Assembly (NCBI GenBank): GCA_004005435.1
Contig: RZWH01000003.1
Location: 310,001 to 374,000 of the forward strand
Length of the DNA stretch: 64,000 bases
Direction: 5' to 3'
Origin: Rhodobacteraceae bacterium CCMM004
Lineage (GTDB): Bacteria; Pseudomonadota; Alphaproteobacteria; Rhodobacterales; Rhodobacteraceae
The translations under genes were made by a program, and so were the position numbers. Every line of letters begins with the position of its first letter. Position 1 is the stretch's first letter. This document shows positions 30,456 through 39,756 of the stretch, one piece after another. Under the pieces are notes generated by a model, which made no database searches, was not told the DNA's origin, and worked only from the letters and a program-made list of their open reading frames with translations.

Positions 30456-31847
30456 TCACCGCGGACGCCCCTCGGGCTCGCCCAGGTCCCAAAAGACCCC
30501 GGCCATGATCGACAACGCCTCGCGCGTCAGCGGCGCCAGCAGGTGCTCGTCCGGCCCGTGCTGGCGGCAGCCGCCGTAGGAGTGCGGGATCCAGAGGACC
30601 GGACAGCCGAGGTTGCGCCCAAAGAGCTCGCTGGGCAGGCCCCCCGACGAGTTCGGCACCACCGTCGGCGGGGTGCCGGTGGTCCGCGCGACACTGGCGA
30701 CGGTCCAGTCGACCCAAGGGTTCTCGGGGTCGGTGCGCCAGGCGGGAAAGTAGTTCTCGCGCACCGGCGTCACCTCGACCATGCCGAACCCGTGGGCGTC
30801 CAGATGCTCGCGCAGCGCGGGAAGAAACCGGGTGTGATCGGCGTCCGCGGTGAACCGCAGCTGGCAGCGGGCGAAAGCGTCGGGCTGGACGCCGTTCACC
30901 GGGTTCTCCGGCCGTCCCGTCACCATCGCCAGCACGATGAAGCTGGTCCAGCCATACATCTTTTCGGCGACGCTGAGGCCCGGCTCGCCCCAGTCGTCGG
31001 GCATCACCAGGGTGGGATCCTTGGGGTCGATCCGCAGGTCCTTCAGCGCCGCGCGCACCTTGTCGGGAATGGCCTTGGGCAGCCAGTCGTCGATCAGGAT
31101 CCGACCGCGTGGGGTGGTGATGGTGCTGAGCGCCTGCGCGAGCAGGATCCCGGGATCCTCCAGCACCCCGCCCCAGTGACCGGAATGGCGGCTGCCCTCG
31201 CGCAGGGAAATCCGCAAGTCGAAGGCGATGCCGCCGCGATTGCCCAGCTTCACGTCGGCCCGCCCAGGGTCCATCCGCGGCCCGTCCGACGCGATCAGCA
31301 CGTCCGCGGCCAGGCGGTCGGCCTCCTGCGCGAGAACCGCGTCGAGCCCGGGCGAGCCGATCTCCTCGCTCGTCTCGATCAGCATCTTGGAGTTGAACCC
31401 GTGGTGCCCGCGCTCGGCCAGCACCGCCTCCAGAGCGGCGATGACGATCGAGTGCTGGCCCTTGTTGTCGGCGGTGCCGCGGCCATACCATCGGTCGCCC
31501 TCGACGGTGATGTCCCAGGGGGTTAGCCCTTCGCGCCACTGTTCGGGGATCCCGCGCACCACGTCGCCATGGCCGTAGGTGAGAAGTGTGGGGAGAGCCG
31601 GATCCTCGATCCGGGAGGCGATCAGGAACGGCCCTCCCCCCTCCACCGGGTTGTCCACCACGGTGCAGTCGTAGCCCGAGGGCGCCAGGGACGGCGCGAT
31701 CTCGTCTGTCAGATAGCGGCGCAGGTCCGGCAGGCGCTCGGGCTCCTGGCTCTCGGTCGGGATGGCGACGCGGCAGCGCAGCGTGTCGAGGAAGGTGCCG
31801 TCGTCGAAGCCCGCGCGCACCCGCGCGATGGCGCCCTCGCGGCTCAT
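30456..31847 (-). CDS. M20-family metallopeptidase (dipeptidase-like)
   Basis: A 463-aa M20 enzyme of the longer dipeptidase type, with YGHGDVV (His93, Asp95), GRGTADNKGQ (Asp127), IETSEEIGSPG (Glu161-Glu162), and an ending GPDEHLLAPL that supplies the last His ligand. It is only distantly similar to the 374-aa M20 gene next to it. Its start overlaps the end of the second M28 gene by 4 bp, so M28 and M20 are translated together. Confidence 0.9.
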   Translation of the reverse strand: MSREGAIARVRAGFDDGTFLDTLRCRVAIPTESQEPERLPDLRRYLTDEIAPSLAPSGYDCTVVDNPVEGGGPFLIASRIEDPALPTLLTYGHGDVVRGIPEQWREGLTPWDITVEGDRWYGRGTADNKGQHSIVIAALEAVLAERGHHGFNSKMLIETSEEIGSPGLDAVLAQEADRLAADVLIASDGPRMDPGRADVKLGNRGGIAFDLRISLREGSRHSGHWGGVLEDPGILLAQALSTITTPRGRILIDDWLPKAIPDKVRAALKDLRIDPKDPTLVMPDDWGEPGLSVAEKMYGWTSFIVLAMVTGRPENPVNGVQPDAFARCQLRFTADADHTRFLPALREHLDAHGFGMVEVTPVRENYFPAWRTDPENPWVDWTVASVARTTGTPPTVVPNSSGGLPSELFGRNLGCPVLWIPHSYGGCRQHGPDEHLLAPLTREALSIMAGVFWDLGEPEGRPR

Positions 31848-33571
31848 GCCGACGCCCCCCGCACCAGACGCTCGGCCTCGCGCAGGGCGGCCGCGACCCG
31901 GTTGACCCCGCGCAGCATCTGCGTCTGGGCAAAGCCCAACGTGTCCTCGCCGTGGCGGGACAGGTCCCTGGCCGCCGCGAGGGCGGGCAGCGGCGGCACC
32001 GGCACCGCCGGATCGTGGCGGAACCGCGGCTCGGTCGTGTAGTTCACCGGCACCAGGATCCGCGCCAGACGCCGGATCGCGTCGTTGGCGGCGTCGGGCC
32101 GGATCGTCCCGGCCTCCACCCCGCGATAGAAGCTCTCCAGCGCGTCGGCGAGGGCCGCGGCGGCGTCCTCGGCCAGCGACAGCTCGGCCAGATCCCCGGC
32201 CGCCGCGGCATAGTCGGCGATGGTCTGTCGGAACTCAGCCGCCTGCGCCCGCCAGTCGAACGGCAGCACCGCGGCATTGGCCACGCCCAGCACCGCGGCC
32301 AGATACACCTTGATGTCGCGCAGGAGGATATCGCGGTCGGCGATCTCCAGCGTGTCGTTCTCGGTGTGCCAGGCGATGTTGCCGCCGCAGCCGCCGACGA
32401 CGTAGTAGTCCTTCTCCTCCCGCAGGTCGTGCGGCATGGTCGAGGACAGCATGAAGAAGCTGCTGAGCCCGATGTTGTTGAACGCGTAGTCGCCGGCGCG
32501 GTGCGGCCGCTCGCCCGCACTGTCCTGCCCCGTCACGCGGCGGATGGTGTCCTGGCAGAAGGCTTCGGTCTCGGCCATCCAAGAGACGTCGATGAACTCG
32601 GTCGCCCAGCGGCAGCCCGGACTGTCGCAGTTGACCTGCGCCACGCAGTGGGCGTCGAGGTCCATGGCGAAGGTGTCGGCATACCAGGTCGACCCGGCAT
32701 AGCGCCCGGTGGAATGCCCCGGCCACCACGCGATCTTGACCGTCCGCTTGAGCCCTGCGCGCCCCTCCCAGAGCACACGTGCGATCTCCAGCAGCGCGGC
32801 GTCGCCGGTGGCGTTGTCGCCCACGCCCACGTCCCACGAATCGTAGTGGCCGTGCAGGAGGACGAAGCTGTCGGGATCCTCGGTCCCCGGTATCACCACC
32901 TCCGGCAGCGGCTGATCGAACCAGCCGGCGTCCATCTCGGTGAAGAGCGTGACCTGGCCCCCCGCGGCGGCGATCTCCAACAGCGCCTGGCCGTCGGGGT
33001 TGCTGACCGCCCCCACAGGGATCGTCGGCCGCCGCGGCAGGTCGTCGAGGTCGGGCGTGCCCCAGATCGTGGTGCAGATGCCCCAGTGCGAATCGACGCC
33101 CGGGTTCATGGCGATGACGCCCACCGCGCCCTTTTCCTCGAACTCGCGGATCTTGCCGGGGAACGAGAAGCCCTCGGAGATCACGATCTTGCCGCGGATG
33201 CGCTCCTCGGCCGAGGCGTCCTGGTCCTGGTTCTTGGTGAAGAGGGTGTCGATGGAGGTGCTGAAGGTCGCCGGGACATGCACCAGCTCTGCCGTGACGC
33301 CGTCGCGGCAGTCGGTGGAATAGGCCGGAGGCTTGGCGCGAAAGGTCCGCCCCCCTGCCTCGACCCGCGCGTCATAGGGGATCGAGAGGTGCAACCGCGC
33401 CTGGTGCAGCGTCACCGGCACCCCCAGATCGCCCAGCCTTCGGGCGATGTCCTGCCCCGCGGCGGTGACGTCGTCGGGCTTCCACCGCGGCATCTGGGCG
33501 AAGTCTTCCACAAGGCTCCAAGGAGCGTCGAGGGTGACCCGGTTCAAGAGGTCGGTGTCGGTGACGGTCAC
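31844..33571 (-). CDS. M28-family metallohydrolase, paralogue 2
   Basis: A 575-aa protein closely similar along its whole length to the proteins at 23674 and 34532. It keeps GHYDSWDVGVGDNATG, the zinc Asp in NCDSPGCRWA and the His in IAWHTENDTLEIAD. It has WWPGHSTGRYAGSTWYAD where most M28 peptidases have a Glu-Glu pair. First gene of a five-gene minus-strand operon (M28, M20, M20, hyuA, hyuB), directly behind two GAAAC-type operators. Confidence 0.86.
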   Translation of the reverse strand: MTVTDTDLLNRVTLDAPWSLVEDFAQMPRWKPDDVTAAGQDIARRLGDLGVPVTLHQARLHLSIPYDARVEAGGRTFRAKPPAYSTDCRDGVTAELVHVPATFSTSIDTLFTKNQDQDASAEERIRGKIVISEGFSFPGKIREFEEKGAVGVIAMNPGVDSHWGICTTIWGTPDLDDLPRRPTIPVGAVSNPDGQALLEIAAAGGQVTLFTEMDAGWFDQPLPEVVIPGTEDPDSFVLLHGHYDSWDVGVGDNATGDAALLEIARVLWEGRAGLKRTVKIAWWPGHSTGRYAGSTWYADTFAMDLDAHCVAQVNCDSPGCRWATEFIDVSWMAETEAFCQDTIRRVTGQDSAGERPHRAGDYAFNNIGLSSFFMLSSTMPHDLREEKDYYVVGGCGGNIAWHTENDTLEIADRDILLRDIKVYLAAVLGVANAAVLPFDWRAQAAEFRQTIADYAAAAGDLAELSLAEDAAAALADALESFYRGVEAGTIRPDAANDAIRRLARILVPVNYTTEPRFRHDPAVPVPPLPALAAARDLSRHGEDTLGFAQTQMLRGVNRVAAALREAERLVRGASA

Positions 33572-33593
33572 AGGCGGATCCCTTCGCGCTGGT

Positions 33594-33628
33594 CAAAACG
33601 GCGTTTCGCAGAATGAAAACGCGGTTCG
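33594..33628. promoter_or_regulatory. Two tandem candidate IclR-type operators before the M28/M20/hyu operon
   Basis: Read on the minus strand, CGAAACGCCGTTTTG (33608 to 33594) matches the motif before the first M28 gene, and CGAACCGCGTTTTCA (33628 to 33614) is a weaker copy 20 bp away. They lie 23 and 43 bp upstream of the M28 start, where a repressor would block the promoter. Confidence 0.55.
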
Positions 33629-33664
33629 CTGCGCAAATCAAGTCCGAACTGTGCCCGCCCGGAT

Positions 33665-34477
33665 CTAGCCCATGCCCGTTGGTCCCGGCCGCCATCCCAG
33701 GGCGCGGCTCAGTCCGGCCGCGGCCGACATGACGGTCAGGGCCGCGGCGTCGGTCACCGCGTCGGTCATCCGCGCGGTCGGGCCGTTGACGCCCAGAGCT
33801 GCGATCACCCCGCCGGTCTGGTCCCGCACCGGCGCCGCGATCGAGCAGGTGTCCGGCTCGATCTCGCCCACCGAGCGGACATAGCCGTCGCTCCGAATCC
33901 GCTCCAACGCCGCGCTCAGCGACGCGGAGTCCGAAGGCGTGCTGGGGGTGAATCGCTCCAACGGGCCCGCGGCGACCTCGGCCTGGACCTCGTCGGGCGC
34001 ATAGGCCAGCAGCACCTTGGTCGCCCCCCCGGCATAGAGCGGCACCAGCCGGCCCACCGAGGCGAAGATGCGCAAGGGCTGCGGCGATTCCCGCAGTGCG
34101 ACGCACAGTCCCTTGGTCCCCTCCCGCACGAAGAGAAGCGCATTCTCGCGCGTCTCCTCGACCAGGCTCTCCAATACCGGCTCGGCCGTTGCGATCAGTT
34201 GCGATTGCCTCCGCGACTGGTCCCCCAGCACCAGCGTGCGGTATCCCAGCGTGTAGGTCCGCCGCTCGGCGTCCTTGCGAACGAATCCGTTGCGCTCCAA
34301 CGTATACAGCAGGCGGAAGGTCAGGCTCTTCGTCGTGCCCGTCGCCTCGGCCAGGTCCGTCACCCCCGCATCCGGCATTTCCGCAAGTGTTAGAAGCAGT
34401 TGCGCAGCCCTCTCGACCGACGCAACCACATATGCGTCGCCGGGATCGCCGGTTTTTCTTTCTTTGGGGCCATTCAT
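33665..34477 (-). CDS. IclR-family transcriptional regulator
   Basis: A 270-aa regulator. The N-terminal winged helix-turn-helix spans about 18-80 (VASVERAAQLLLTLAEM, GTTKSLTFRLLYTLERNGFV), followed by the IclR effector domain (LLFVREGTKGLCVAL, ALGVNGPTARM). The gene lies inside the island, between the M28-led operon (same strand) and the third M28 gene (divergent). A GAAAC-N3-GTTTC palindrome sits 16 bp from its own start, consistent with autoregulation and control of all three M28 promoters. Effector unknown, probably a catabolic intermediate. Confidence 0.9.
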   Translation of the reverse strand: MNGPKERKTGDPGDAYVVASVERAAQLLLTLAEMPDAGVTDLAEATGTTKSLTFRLLYTLERNGFVRKDAERRTYTLGYRTLVLGDQSRRQSQLIATAEPVLESLVEETRENALLFVREGTKGLCVALRESPQPLRIFASVGRLVPLYAGGATKVLLAYAPDEVQAEVAAGPLERFTPSTPSDSASLSAALERIRSDGYVRSVGEIEPDTCSIAAPVRDQTGGVIAALGVNGPTARMTDAVTDAAALTVMSAAAGLSRALGWRPGPTGMG

Positions 34478-34492
34478 GCGTTTATTCTGATC

Positions 34493-34507
34493 CGAAACAG
34501 CGTTTCA
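34493..34507. promoter_or_regulatory. Candidate IclR operator in the 54-bp divergent promoter
   Basis: CGAAACAGCGTTTCA contains the perfect palindrome GAAAC-AGC-GTTTC, the best of the copies seen. It lies 16 bp from the IclR start and 25 bp from the third M28 start. GTCGAAACCC just downstream may be a further half-site. Confidence 0.62.
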
Positions 34508-34531
34508 ACAGTCGAAACCCGGAGGGTCTCT

Positions 34532-36244
34532 ATGGATACCGTGACTGCGGACCTGCGAAAAGCCATCAGTATGGACGCGCCTTGGGCGTTGGTCGAAGCC
34601 TTCGCCAGCCAGGAGCGGGAAAAGCCCGAGGATGCCGACCGCGGCGCCCAGCTGATCGCGCAGGCGCTGGAGCGGCACGGCGTGCCGGTGACCATGCACC
34701 GCCCGACGCTCTGGCTGTCGATGCCCATCGACGCCTCGGTGACGGCCGGGGGCGTCACCTTCCGCGCCAAGCCGCCGGCGTTCTGCGCGTCGGTGCCCGA
34801 GGGGGTCGAGGGCGCGCTGGTCTACCTGCCGCAGGCGTCGGGCGGAACCCCGCTCGACCGCAACCCCGCCGCCTCGGGGGCCCTCGACGACGTCAAGGGC
34901 AAGATCGCGGTGATCGAGGGCTTCGCCCTGCCGAACTTCGTCGCCGGTCTGGAGGCCGCGGGCGCCGCCGGGGTCATCGCCGTCAACCCGGGCGAGATGA
35001 TCCACTGGGGCACCGTGTCGACCATCTGGGGCACGCCCACGCCGGACGACATCGCCCGCTTCCCGCGCATTCCCTCGGCGGCGGTGAACCGCCCCGATGG
35101 CGAGGCGCTGATCGCGCTGGCCAAGGAGGGCGGCCGCGCCACCATCGCCACCGAACTCGAAACCGGCTGGTATCCCCAATACGTGCCCGTCGTCGACATC
35201 CCCGGCACCGACGGCACCGACGACTTCGTCCTCCTTCACGGCCACTACGATTCCTGGCGCGAGGGCGTCGGCGACAACGGCACCGGCAACGCCTGCATGT
35301 TGGAGATCGCCCGCGTCCTGTGGGAGAACCGCGACCACCTGCGCCGCGGCGTGCGGCTGGCCTGGTGGGCGGGGCATTCGACCGGGCGCTACGGCGGATC
35401 GGCCTGGTTCGCCGACGCCTTCGCGCTGGATCTCGCCGACAATTGCGTGGCGCACATGAACTGCGACAGCCCCGGCTGCCGCTGGGCCACCGACTACTCC
35501 AACATCTCCTGCATGTCCGAAACCCTGCCCCTGGTGCAGGAAGTGGTGTCCGAGGTCACCGGTCAAACGGCCAAGCGCAAGCGTCCGCAGCGCAACTCGG
35601 ACTACACCTTCAACAACATCGGGATTTCCGCGTGCTTCATGGCCTCGTCGATGATGACCGACGAGAAGCGGGCCGAGGTGGGCTATTACGTCGTCGGCGG
35701 CTGCGGCGGCAACATCGCCTGGCACACCGAGGCCGACACGTTCGAGATTGCCGACCGCGACGTGCTGGAAACGGACATCAACCTCTATCTCGAAGCCGTG
35801 CTGCGCTTTGCCAACGACGAGATCGTGCCGGTGGACTGGCGCCGGACCGCGGCCGAGTTCGCCGAAACCGTCGACGGCTATGCCCAGGCGGCGGGCGACC
35901 GGTTCGACCTCGCCCCGGCGTCCGAGGCGGTGGCGGCCCTGTCGGCCGCCCTGTCGCGGTTCCACGACGCCGCGGAGTCCAAGGCGCTGCCGCCGGCCGC
36001 GATCAATGGGGTGAACAAGGCCCTGGCCCGGATCCTGGTGCCGCTGAACTATACCCGTGGCCCGCGCTTTACCCACGATCCGGCGCTGAACGTGCCGCCC
36101 CTGCCGACCATCGCCGAGGCGGCCCAGCTCGATGGGATCGGCGACGACCACATGGGGTTTGCGCTGACCCAACTTCTGCGCGGGCGCAACCGCCTGGTGG
36201 CGGCGCTGCGCGAGGCGACGCGCGTGGTGGAGGCCGCGCTCTGA
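34532..36244 (+). CDS. M28-family metallohydrolase, paralogue 3
   Basis: A 570-aa member of the same paralogous family: GHYDSWREGVGDNGTGN, WWAGHSTGRYGGSAWFAD in place of the Glu-Glu motif, NCDSPGCRWATDY and NIAWHTEADTFEIAD. The ATG follows GGAGGGTCTCT. It differs from the other two at positions around the active site (REGVGDNGTGN against DVGVGDNATGD), so its specificity may differ. It leads a plus-strand series with a quinone-reductase-like gene, hyuB, hyuA and an M20 gene. Confidence 0.86.
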   Translation: MDTVTADLRKAISMDAPWALVEAFASQEREKPEDADRGAQLIAQALERHGVPVTMHRPTLWLSMPIDASVTAGGVTFRAKPPAFCASVPEGVEGALVYLPQASGGTPLDRNPAASGALDDVKGKIAVIEGFALPNFVAGLEAAGAAGVIAVNPGEMIHWGTVSTIWGTPTPDDIARFPRIPSAAVNRPDGEALIALAKEGGRATIATELETGWYPQYVPVVDIPGTDGTDDFVLLHGHYDSWREGVGDNGTGNACMLEIARVLWENRDHLRRGVRLAWWAGHSTGRYGGSAWFADAFALDLADNCVAHMNCDSPGCRWATDYSNISCMSETLPLVQEVVSEVTGQTAKRKRPQRNSDYTFNNIGISACFMASSMMTDEKRAEVGYYVVGGCGGNIAWHTEADTFEIADRDVLETDINLYLEAVLRFANDEIVPVDWRRTAAEFAETVDGYAQAAGDRFDLAPASEAVAALSAALSRFHDAAESKALPPAAINGVNKALARILVPLNYTRGPRFTHDPALNVPPLPTIAEAAQLDGIGDDHMGFALTQLLRGRNRLVAALREATRVVEAAL

Positions 36245-36255
36245 GCGCCGAGACC

Positions 36256-37227
36256 ATGCGCGCGGTCCGCTACCGGCGGACCGGCCCCGCGGCCGAGGTG
36301 CTGGAGATCGTGGCGCGCCCCGTGCCCGACCCCGCCCCCGGCGAGGTCCGCGTGCGCGTCCGCGCGTCGGGCGTGAACCCCCACGACACCAAGAGGCGCT
36401 CGGGCTGGACCGGCGCCGACATGCCGCCGGACGGGATCACCCCCCACAGCGACGGCGCAGGGGTGGTCGACGCCGTCGGCCGCGGTGTGGACCCCGACCG
36501 GATCGGCACGCGGGTGTGGCTCATCGGCGCCCGCCCCGAGGGCACCGCGGCCGAGGCCGTCTGCATCGCCGCCGACCGGGCACAGCCCCTGCCGGACGGA
36601 TGCGATTTCGCCGAAGGGGCAGCGCTCGGCGTGCCCGCGGTGACGGCCTGGCTGGCTCTCCTGGCCGACGGCCCGCTGACCGGACAGACGGTGCTGATCC
36701 AGGGCGGCGGCGGGGCCGTGGGGCGCGTGGCGGTGGAGCTCGCCCACCGCTCGGGCGCCCGAGTCGTCGCCACCGCAGGCAGCGCCGACAGCCGGGCGAT
36801 CGCCACGGCCAAGGGCGCGGATCTGGTCCTCGACCGCCGCGCAGACAACGTGGCGGCGGCGGTGCTGGACCTGACCGGCGGGCGCGGGGCCGACCGAATC
36901 GTCGACGTCGACTTCGGCGCCAACCAACCGGTCACCCTGGCCGCCCTGGCCGACCACGGCACGGTGGCCGCCTATTCCTGCTCCACCGACCGCACGCCCG
37001 CCCTCGACTACTACGCCTTCGCGCGGAAATCGGCGCGGCTCGACTTCGTTCAGGGCAACCTCCTGACCCCGGCCCAGCTCTCCGGCGCGGCCGCGTGCAT
37101 CGGCGCCTTTCTGGCCGCAGGGCTGCTGCGCCCCGACCTCGCGGCGGTTCTCCCCTTCGACGAGACCGCCCGCGCCCACGAGATGGTCGAGGCCGGCGCC
37201 TCCGGCAATGTGGTGGTCACACCTTGA
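36256..37227 (+). CDS. NADPH:quinone reductase-like (MDR family) oxidoreductase
   Basis: A 323-aa zinc-free medium-chain reductase. GroES-like N-terminal domain (VRASGVNPHDTKRRSGW), then a Rossmann domain with VLIQGGGGAVGRVAVELA (about 146-163) and ADLVLDRRADN. No structural zinc cysteines are seen, as in quinone oxidoreductases. It starts 12 bp after the third M28 gene, so is co-transcribed. Its place in amide catabolism is not evident. Confidence 0.85.
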   Translation: MRAVRYRRTGPAAEVLEIVARPVPDPAPGEVRVRVRASGVNPHDTKRRSGWTGADMPPDGITPHSDGAGVVDAVGRGVDPDRIGTRVWLIGARPEGTAAEAVCIAADRAQPLPDGCDFAEGAALGVPAVTAWLALLADGPLTGQTVLIQGGGGAVGRVAVELAHRSGARVVATAGSADSRAIATAKGADLVLDRRADNVAAAVLDLTGGRGADRIVDVDFGANQPVTLAALADHGTVAAYSCSTDRTPALDYYAFARKSARLDFVQGNLLTPAQLSGAAACIGAFLAAGLLRPDLAAVLPFDETARAHEMVEAGASGNVVVTP

Positions 37228-37478
37228 CGCATCCCCAACTCCCGCGTCCCCGCCCGAGTACCCTCGTGCACCCGCGGGGCAGACGACCCGCCGCTCTGCG
37301 CGCCCCCGCCGCAGGCCTCCCGGTCCCACGATGCGGGGGACCCGTCGAGACGGCCGAGGCTCTCGCCCGCCGCAGCAGGACGGTCTCATCTTGACACACC
37401 CCCTGCCCGAACTTCCCTTTGCGAATATCCTCGGGGGGGCGCTCCGCAGGCGCGTGGGGGGCAGACGGCCCGCCGCGC
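37212..37478. repeat. Imperfect direct duplication between the reductase gene and the second hyuB
   Basis: A block around the reductase stop (37212-37297) and a second block (37381-37478) share ACCTTGACGCATCCCC versus ATCTTGACACACCCCC at one end and GGGGCAGACG-RCCCGCCGC at the other, offset by 167-182 bp. The second copy contains TTTGCGAATATCCTCGGGGG. No gene is seen in 37228-37518. Confidence 0.5.
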
Positions 37479-37518
37479 AGGCCCGCCACCCCGCGCCCGC
37501 CGCTGCACCGGAGCGCCC

Positions 37519-39297
37519 ATGACCGACGCCCCCCGCCCCTGCGACCCCGTCGCGCTGGAGATCATCCGCGGCGCCGTCGCCGCCGCCCAGGCCGAGATGG
37601 AGGCGCTGATCGAGCGCACCGCCATCTCGGCCTTCATCCGCGAGAAGAAGGACTTCTACACTGCCCTCTTCGACGCCGAGGGGGTGATGGCCGTGGGCTC
37701 GATGGTCCCGGTCTTCGGCGACATGACCGGCCCGGTGTTCCGCCACTTTCCCCGCGACGCCATGCGCGACGGCGACCTCTACTGGTACAACGACTGCTAC
37801 GGCAGCCAGGGGGCGGTGTCCCACTCCAACGACCAGGTGCTGCTCAAGCCGGTCTTCGCCGCGGGCCGCCTCGCCGCCTTCGTCATGGGCTGGGCGCATT
37901 TCGCGGACATCGGCGGGATGCGCGCGGGCTCGATCAGCCCCGACACCACGGAGATCTTCCAAGAGGGCATCATCGTCCCGCCGACCAAGCTGATCGACGC
38001 CGGCGTCACCAACGACGCGGCCCTGGCGATCTTCCACCGCAACTCGCGCTTTCCCGAACAGAGCCGGGGCGACATGGCCGCACTGATGGCGGCGGTGGAC
38101 CTGGGCGCGGCGCGGGTGTCCGAGATCATCGACCGCTTCGGCGCCGAGGTGCTGGCCGACGGGCTGGCTCAGCTTCTGGAGCGCACGCGGGGCCTGGTGC
38201 GGCGGCGGCTGGCCGAGACGTTCGACTACGGCACCCACCGGTTCACCGACCGCATCGACGGCGACGGGCACGGCGGCGGCCCCTACCGGCTGCGCTTCGC
38301 CCTGACGCGGGAGGCGGGCGATGACGGCGACCGCTTCGTCTTCGACGCCACCGAGACCGACGACCAGGCGCCGGGGCCGGTGAACTTTCTGATGAACCCC
38401 GGCGTCCCCGGTATGGCCCTGGGCCTCTACTATCTGGGCGGCGATCCCGCGATGGTCTGCAACGCCGGCGGGCCTCAGGCGCTGGACGCGGTGCGGCTGC
38501 GCGAGGGCTCGCTGGTGCAGCCCGCCTGGCCGGCGCCCCTGGGAATGCGCGGGCTCACGATGATGCGGACGCTTGCGGCGCTGAACGGCCTGGTCAACGT
38601 CGCCGGCGGCGGCGCGCCCGCGGCCCACGCGGCCTATGTGGTCGCGATCCTGCGGTTGACGCTCGGCGGCCGAACGATTCTCCTGGCCGACGGGATCGGG
38701 GTGGGCTACGGCGCCCGGCCCGACGCCGACGGCATCGACGCGGTCTACTTCGTGGCCCAAGAGAACTATCCGGTGGAGTTTCTCGAACTGAGTTATCCCG
38801 TGCGCCTGCGCGAGTACGGGGTGGTGCGCGATTCTGGCGGACCCGGGCGCTGGCGCGGCGGGGTCGGCATCGTGCGGGAGTACGAGATCCTGGCCGACAC
38901 CGGCACCCTCGGCATCCGCATCGACGGCGTCGAGAACCCGCCCTGGGGCATCGGCGGCGGCCGGTCGGGGGGGCCTGGCCGGGTGACGGTGAACCCCGGC
39001 ACCGAGGCCGAACGGCGGCTGCGGCCGCTGTCGGACGGCAACGCCCTGCGCCGGGGCGACGTCCTGCGGATCGAGACGGGCGGCGGCGGCGGCCATGGGC
39101 ACCCCTTCGACCGGCCGCCCGAGGCCGTGCTGCGCGACGTGCTCGGCGGGTTCGTGGGCATCGAGGCCGCCCGCAGGGACTACGGCGTCGCCCTCGCCGG
39201 CGCCCGGGTCGACGCAGAGGCCACTCGACGCCTCCGCGCCGACCGACCCGCGACCGCGCAGTTCCACCGCGGAGCCTACGCCGATGTCCTCGACTGA
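37519..39297 (+). CDS. hyuB: Hydantoinase B/oxoprolinase-family protein, second copy
   Basis: A 592-aa HyuB-family protein with DPVALEIIRGAVAAAQAEME, ALIERTAISAFIREKKDF, YWYNDCYGSQGAVSHSNDQ and a C-terminal GGGGGHGHPFDRPPEAVLRDV. It is only moderately similar to the HyuB at 25465, with different N-terminal and central motifs. The expected hyuA partner follows but is separated by 534 bp of repeat-containing DNA instead of overlapping, which is unusual for this pair. Confidence 0.9.
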   Translation: MTDAPRPCDPVALEIIRGAVAAAQAEMEALIERTAISAFIREKKDFYTALFDAEGVMAVGSMVPVFGDMTGPVFRHFPRDAMRDGDLYWYNDCYGSQGAVSHSNDQVLLKPVFAAGRLAAFVMGWAHFADIGGMRAGSISPDTTEIFQEGIIVPPTKLIDAGVTNDAALAIFHRNSRFPEQSRGDMAALMAAVDLGAARVSEIIDRFGAEVLADGLAQLLERTRGLVRRRLAETFDYGTHRFTDRIDGDGHGGGPYRLRFALTREAGDDGDRFVFDATETDDQAPGPVNFLMNPGVPGMALGLYYLGGDPAMVCNAGGPQALDAVRLREGSLVQPAWPAPLGMRGLTMMRTLAALNGLVNVAGGGAPAAHAAYVVAILRLTLGGRTILLADGIGVGYGARPDADGIDAVYFVAQENYPVEFLELSYPVRLREYGVVRDSGGPGRWRGGVGIVREYEILADTGTLGIRIDGVENPPWGIGGGRSGGPGRVTVNPGTEAERRLRPLSDGNALRRGDVLRIETGGGGGHGHPFDRPPEAVLRDVLGGFVGIEAARRDYGVALAGARVDAEATRRLRADRPATAQFHRGAYADVLD

Positions 39298-39318
39298 CGT
39301 GCGCCGCGCGCCACAGAG

Positions 39319-39362
39319 CCGGACTTCGCGAGAAGTCCGGCCGAAAATCTCGCGATTTTCGC
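39319..39362. repeat. 44-bp double-hairpin element (CCGGAC version), copy 1
   Basis: First hairpin 39319-39340: arm CCGGACTTC, loop GCGA, arm GAAGTCCGG. Second hairpin 39341-39362: arm CCGAAAATC, loop TCGC, arm GATTTTCGC, with only the outermost pair broken. The two 4-nt loops are reverse complements of each other. Confidence 0.9.
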
Positions 39363-39464
39363 GCCCCTCACGGCAGACGAGGGACCCACGCCGATCCGCT
39401 GCGCCGGAGGTCGCGATGACCGACGTCCCGCCAACGTCCCCACCCGCGCGCCCGGCGGCCGGAG

Positions 39465-39508
39465 CCGGACGTCGCACGACGTCCGGCCGAAAACCGTCCG
39501 ATTTTCGG
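39465..39508. repeat. 44-bp double-hairpin element (CCGGAC version), copy 2
   Basis: First hairpin 39465-39486: arm CCGGACGTC, loop GCAC, arm GACGTCCGG. Second hairpin 39487-39508: arm CCGAAAACC, loop GTCC, arm GATTTTCGG, with one mismatch in the 9-bp stem. The most decayed of the three. It starts 146 bp after copy 1. Confidence 0.88.
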
Positions 39509-39756
39509 CGCCCGAACACCAGGCCCGGGCGGCGCTTCGCTGTCGCGCGCTGCAAGGAGAGCTCCATGACCGTCGCGCCGCTGTCTTCGATGGACGCCCC
39601 CCACAGACACCCGCACCGGCCACCGCCGGCGATCCCATTTCGCAACGTCCGACGGTCGGGCACCGCGTGGACGGGCAGGCACCGGCGCGGAACCACGGCA
39701 ACGCCCCGCCGCGAGCGGGCCCGGAGCGTCGCCCCGCCATCGGCGACGGGCGTGCG

